NCBI RefSeq assembly: GCF_900099775.1
Contig: NZ_FMTM01000012.1
Location: 62,001 to 126,000, forward strand
Direction: 5' to 3'
Length of the DNA: 64,000 bases
DNA from: Rhizobium mongolense subsp. loessense
GTDB lineage: Bacteria > Pseudomonadota > Alphaproteobacteria > Rhizobiales > Rhizobiaceae
Part shown: positions 60,728-64,000 of the stretch, one piece after another
Numbering within the stretch: the stretch's first letter is position 1
Layout: each line of letters opens with the position of its first letter
Notes under the pieces: generated by a model
Databases searched by the model: none
Told to the model about the DNA's origin: nothing
What the model saw: the letters and a program-made list of their open reading frames with translations, nothing else
Position numbers and translations under genes: made by a program

Positions 60728-60934
60728 TTATGAGTAAACGGCCCCGCCGTGAGCATAGCTCCGAGCTATTTCATCTCCTGGCATTGATTCCAACCGGGGC
60801 GCTCGACGCGAGCGCCTAGGTGAGGATCAAGAATAACGGAATTGGACTTCGAGGCTGACGCGTTCGCACCCATCGTTGATTTTCATAGGCCGATGACAGT
60901 CGTGCTCGTGACCAGCATCACGATCAGCCAATTT

Positions 60935-61825
60935 CTAGATCAGCTCCCAAAACGCCTCCGCAATAGCGGTCATCCGCTTTCGAGGGCGGATAAGAACGAT
61001 CTTCACGCTAACGGCCCATTCATCCGACGCAGCCTTCGTCAGCCGGCCTTTTGGCCCCAGTTCGTCCGCAGCAAGGCTTTCGGGTATCCAGGCCACACCC
61101 TTCCCATCGACTGCCAACGCTTTTAGCACCATCGCAAGATGGGACGTAAAGACTGTTTTGAGATGAAGCTCGCCGAGTCTGGACGACAGGTTCGAGGCAA
61201 GGATGCGCCCCATGCCGGACTTCTCTTCGAATGCAATCTCGGCAACCGGAGCCTCCTGCGTACCGGGCAGATGATGAAGCGCACCACCTTTCCCATCCTT
61301 GCCACAGACGGGAATTAGCCGATCTGTCGACAGCTCGACATGTTTGAAGTCCGCCGCGTCCAGGCGAATTTTGCTGTTCTCGTGGTAATGGCACAGGAGA
61401 AACTGGGCCCGCCCCTCCAACATGATCTTCTCGCATTCGTTCATGTTATCGGACAACAGTCGAATAGGCATGGTCGAGGTGACATGCCCGAGGCCTTGTA
61501 TCCAGCCTGGGAAGAACACGAATGACAGCGCGTGGGTCGCGGCGAAGGTCACTGTCGAAGAATCTACCCGTGTACGATCCAGGTCTTGCCTCACCCGTTC
61601 CAGTCGGTTGGCAACATCGTTGGCCGCATCCAGCACTATTTCTCCCGCTGCCGTCAGCTTCAGGCGGTGCGTGGATCGATCTACCAATTCCAACCCACAC
61701 CATTCTTCCAGGGCTCGAATACGACGGCCAAACGCTGGCTGCGTGACGTTGCGATTTTCGGCCGCACGGGAAAAATTCAGTGTTTCTGCCAGAGCCTGAA
61801 GGTCGGCCAGCCAAACAGTCTCCAT
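60935..61825 (-). CDS. LysR-family regulator, likely for tartrate genes
   Basis: A 296-residue protein: helix-turn-helix near the N-terminus (LADLQALAETLNFSRAAEN, VTQPAFGRRIRALEEW), then the substrate-binding domain (SLSFVFF-type core, RLLSDNMNECEKIMLEGR, SGMGRILASNL). Divergent from the DctA-family gene across 218 bp, so it probably activates the transporter and tarD. Start ATG 61825 is set by the LysR N-terminus; the longer frame to 61861 is not needed. A frame with the DctA/TarD genes suggests D-tartrate as inducer. Confidence 0.88.
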   Translation of the reverse strand: METVWLADLQALAETLNFSRAAENRNVTQPAFGRRIRALEEWCGLELVDRSTHRLKLTAAGEIVLDAANDVANRLERVRQDLDRTRVDSSTVTFAATHALSFVFFPGWIQGLGHVTSTMPIRLLSDNMNECEKIMLEGRAQFLLCHYHENSKIRLDAADFKHVELSTDRLIPVCGKDGKGGALHHLPGTQEAPVAEIAFEEKSGMGRILASNLSSRLGELHLKTVFTSHLAMVLKALAVDGKGVAWIPESLAADELGPKGRLTKAASDEWAVSVKIVLIRPRKRMTAIAEAFWELI

Positions 61826-62043
61826 CCTGTCATACCTCAGTGAGCCATGCCGCCACCGCACCGAGATACATCCAGTTCCCCCACGAAATCAAGATGAATG
61901 CTGGCGCCCGAGAGCAATGTTCAGTTTTCGCTATGCCAAAACGGCACCAATAGAGCCCGTATCGGCATTGGACGAGGTGCCTCCCTTGTCCTTATGACAT
62001 GCCCCTGTGCGGAGGAACGCATCTAAACAGGGAGGAGAGACCA

Positions 62044-63354
62044 ATGGCTAAACGTCTGTTGAGTCAGCTTTACATACAGGTGTTGATCGGCATCGGGGTC
62101 GGTATCATCCTCGGGCTTTTTACTCCCGATATCGCCACGAAATTGCAGCCTTTGGCCGATGGCTTCATCAAACTGATCAAGATGCTGCTTGCGCCGGTCA
62201 TCTTCGGCACTGTCGTCCTCGGCATCGCCAAGATGGGCGACATCAAGGAGGTCGGAAAGATCGGCGCACGGTCTCTGATTTACTTCGAGGTCGTTTCGAC
62301 GATCGCGCTCGTTATCGGGCTGATCGTCGTCAACATCATGCAGCCCGGCGTCGGCATGAACATCGACGCAAGCAAGATCGACGCCAGCACGATCTCAATC
62401 TACCAGCAGACTGCCCAGCAACAGGGCGGCGTCATCGAGTTCTTCATGAACGTGATCCCAACAACGATGGTCGATGCATTTGCAAAGGGCGCAATGCTTC
62501 AGGTCATCCTGATCGCCGTGCTGATGGGCTGCGCACTTGTCCAGCTCGGCGAGAAAGCCAGGCCCGTCGTCGATCTCTTCGATTCCCTGCTCCAGGCTCT
62601 GTTCCGGATCGTCGGCATGATCATGCGCCTGGCGCCGATCGGCGCCGGCGCCGGGGTCGCCTATACGATCGGAAAATACGGCGTCGGCTCGCTCTGGGCT
62701 CTCGGGCAGTTGATGCTGGGCGTCTACCTGACGTCGGCCCTGTTCGTGATCGTTGTCCTCGGATCGATCGCCCGTTGGTCGGGGTTCCCGTTGCTGCATT
62801 TCTTCCGGTACTTCAAGGACGAAATCCTGATCGTGCTTGCGACCTGCTCGTCGGAAGCCGTACTGCCGCGGATGATGGCGAAGCTGGAGAAGCTCGGCTG
62901 CAAGAAATCCGTGGTCGGACTGGTGCTGCCGACCGGATACACATTCAACGCCGACGGCACCTGCATCTACCTGACGATGGCCGCCGTCTTCGTCGCCCAG
63001 GCGACCAACACGCCGCTCGGGATCGAAGGCCAGCTTGTCATCCTGGGCGTTCTGCTGCTCACCTCGAAGGGGTCGGCAGGCGTCGCGGGAGCGGGTTTCG
63101 TCACCCTCGCGGCAACTCTCTCTAGCTTCCATGCCATTCCGGTCGCCGGTCTTGTCCTTCTGCTTGGCGTCGATCGCTTTATGAACGAGGCCCGCGCCGT
63201 CGTAAACCTGATCGGCAACGGCATCGCCACCATCGCGATCGCAAAATGGGAAGGCGCTCTCGACCAGGAGACGGTCGCCGCTGTCATCTCCGAGCAGCGC
63301 GGCGAACGTCCCCGAAACATCACCGCATCACCCGCCGAACTGGCGTCCCGATAA
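62044..63354 (+). CDS. DctA-family dicarboxylate:cation symporter
   Basis: A 436-residue membrane protein with the DAACS fold: LYIQVLIGIGVGIILGLF, FIKLIKMLLAPVIFGTVVLGI, the first hairpin and SSEAVLPRMM motif (ATCSSEAVLPRMMAKLEKLG), LPTGYTFNADGTCIYL and the second hairpin LTSKGSAGVAGAGFVTLAAT. DctA relatives take up succinate, fumarate and malate with protons or sodium; next to tarD this one likely imports D-tartrate. GGGAGGAGAG precedes ATG 62044. Confidence 0.93.
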   Translation: MAKRLLSQLYIQVLIGIGVGIILGLFTPDIATKLQPLADGFIKLIKMLLAPVIFGTVVLGIAKMGDIKEVGKIGARSLIYFEVVSTIALVIGLIVVNIMQPGVGMNIDASKIDASTISIYQQTAQQQGGVIEFFMNVIPTTMVDAFAKGAMLQVILIAVLMGCALVQLGEKARPVVDLFDSLLQALFRIVGMIMRLAPIGAGAGVAYTIGKYGVGSLWALGQLMLGVYLTSALFVIVVLGSIARWSGFPLLHFFRYFKDEILIVLATCSSEAVLPRMMAKLEKLGCKKSVVGLVLPTGYTFNADGTCIYLTMAAVFVAQATNTPLGIEGQLVILGVLLLTSKGSAGVAGAGFVTLAATLSSFHAIPVAGLVLLLGVDRFMNEARAVVNLIGNGIATIAIAKWEGALDQETVAAVISEQRGERPRNITASPAELASR

Positions 63355-63389
63355 CAAACACATCGAACAAGTACCGAACGGAGAATGCT

Positions 63390-64000
63390 ATGCGTATCCT
63401 TGATGTTTGCGAAGTTACGAAGCCAATCGCTTCGCCAATCCGTAATGCCTATATCGACTTCAGCAAAATGACGGCTAGCCTGGTTGCCATCGTCACCGAC
63501 GTCGTCCGTGACGGTCGCCGTGTTGTCGGCTACGGCTTCAACTCGAACGGTCGTTATGGCCAGGGCGGCCTGATCCGTGAGCGCTTCAAGGACCGTATCC
63601 TCGAAGCCTCCCCGGAAAGCCTGATGAATGACGCGGGCACCAATCTCGATCCGCACAAAATCTGGGCGACGATGATGATGAACGAGAAGCCCGGGGGGCA
63701 TGGCGAGCGGTCTGTCGCCGTCGGTACCCTCGACATGGCGATATGGGATGCGGTTGCAAAGATCGAGGGCAAGCCGCTCTTCCGCCACCTTGCAGAACTG
63801 AAGGGCCGGGAAGCCAATCCGAAGGTTTTCGTCTATGCGGCTGGCGGTTACTACTATCCGGGTAAGGACAACAGCGCGCTTCGCAAGGAGATGCGCAGCT
63901 ATCTCGACCGTGGCTATAACGTCGTGAAGATGAAGATCGGCGGGGCATCAATCGATGAGGATCGCGGTCGTATCGAATCTGTCCTCGAAGAGATCAGCTC
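63390..64000 (+). CDS. tarD: D-tartrate dehydratase (enolase superfamily), C-terminus outside the window
   Basis: The visible 203 codons read MRILDVCEVTKPIASPIRNA, MTASLVAIVTDVVRDGRRVV, GFNSNGRYGQGGLIRERF, NEKPGGHGERSVAVGTLDMA and YAAGGYYYPGKDNSALRKEM, ending after NVVKMKIGGA. The KxK motif (KMK) with the catalytic lysine is present. This closely resembles Bradyrhizobium D-tartrate dehydratase (mandelate racemase subgroup), which removes water to give oxaloacetate. GGAG six bases before the ATG. It follows the transporter by 35 bp, forming an uptake-and-conversion pair. The metal-binding residues lie beyond the window. Confidence 0.88.
   Translation, partial: MRILDVCEVTKPIASPIRNAYIDFSKMTASLVAIVTDVVRDGRRVVGYGFNSNGRYGQGGLIRERFKDRILEASPESLMNDAGTNLDPHKIWATMMMNEKPGGHGERSVAVGTLDMAIWDAVAKIEGKPLFRHLAELKGREANPKVFVYAAGGYYYPGKDNSALRKEMRSYLDRGYNVVKMKIGGASIDEDRGRIESVLEEIS

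Noticed and set aside
62967..63788. Minus-strand frame across the end of the DctA gene and the start of tarD
   Set aside because: It spans two clearly coding + strand genes and shows no recognisable protein sequence.
1..64000. CRISPR arrays, tRNA or rRNA genes
   Set aside because: No regularly spaced repeats beyond the operator arrays and no tRNA-like cloverleaf or rRNA sequence were noticed on reading through; a dedicated search was not possible.

Overview
The window looks like part of a large conjugative plasmid (or a chromosome-integrated segment) from the Rhizobiaceae (Rhizobium / Agrobacterium / Sinorhizobium group). The grounds are a Ti-plasmid-type conjugation region (traG-traD-traC divergent from traA-traF-traB-traH, then traM and traR), SyrB-like proteins, DUF736, DUF1419, DUF3085 and DarB-like plasmid backbone genes, high-GC coding sequence and an alphaproteobacterial LexA box. 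No replication genes (repABC), no trb mating-pair genes, no traI and no rRNA or tRNA genes are visible here.

Layout. 1-5.6 kb: a possible defence locus, with a GHKL ATPase cut by the window edge, a DruA-like (DUF4338) protein and a convergent ComEC-like metallo-beta-lactamase-fold protein. 5.7-13.3 kb: DNA damage genes, namely an SRAP protein, an ATP-dependent ligase, and the imuA-imuB-dnaE2 mutasome behind a perfect GAAC-N7-GAAC LexA box. 13.4-14.2 kb: a DUF3800 gene. 14.7-34.2 kb: plasmid backbone genes, mostly on the + strand: a DUF3991/toprim protein, DUF1419, a frameshifted DUF3085 gene, a 1695-residue methyltransferase-helicase (DarB-like), a ParB-like protein, ArdC antirestriction protein, DUF736, two SyrB-like genes, a secreted nuclease, a WGR protein and several tiny genes; an NmrA/AraC pair is inserted at 22.7-24.5 kb. 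34.2-44.4 kb: conjugative DNA processing with a recognisable oriT and tra box, plus TraR/TraM quorum control and an ArsR regulator.

44.8-63 kb is accessory. A TetR/SDR pair is followed by a fructan (difructose anhydride) utilisation locus: two GH91 proteins, a PfkB sugar kinase, a LacI regulator, a binding-protein-dependent ABC transporter and a GH32 fructosidase. Short operators spaced exactly 22 bp apart lie before both GH91-linked transcription units. The locus is bracketed by two 333-bp direct repeats of the tetR 3' end, and its left unit carries the scar of a collapsed duplicate transporter operon. Remnants (ISL3 transposase, SDR, tetR) fill 59.1-60.7 kb. The right end is a LysR, DctA-family transporter and tarD set for D-tartrate, cut by the window edge.

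How the parts fit: if the nic orientation is read by analogy with RSF1010, the transferred strand enters the recipient through traCDG and then the ardC/ParB-like/DarB-like region. Those genes all use the transferred strand as template, as expected for a leading region that protects incoming DNA. TraR with its signal would switch on transfer at the tra box, and TraM would restrain it.
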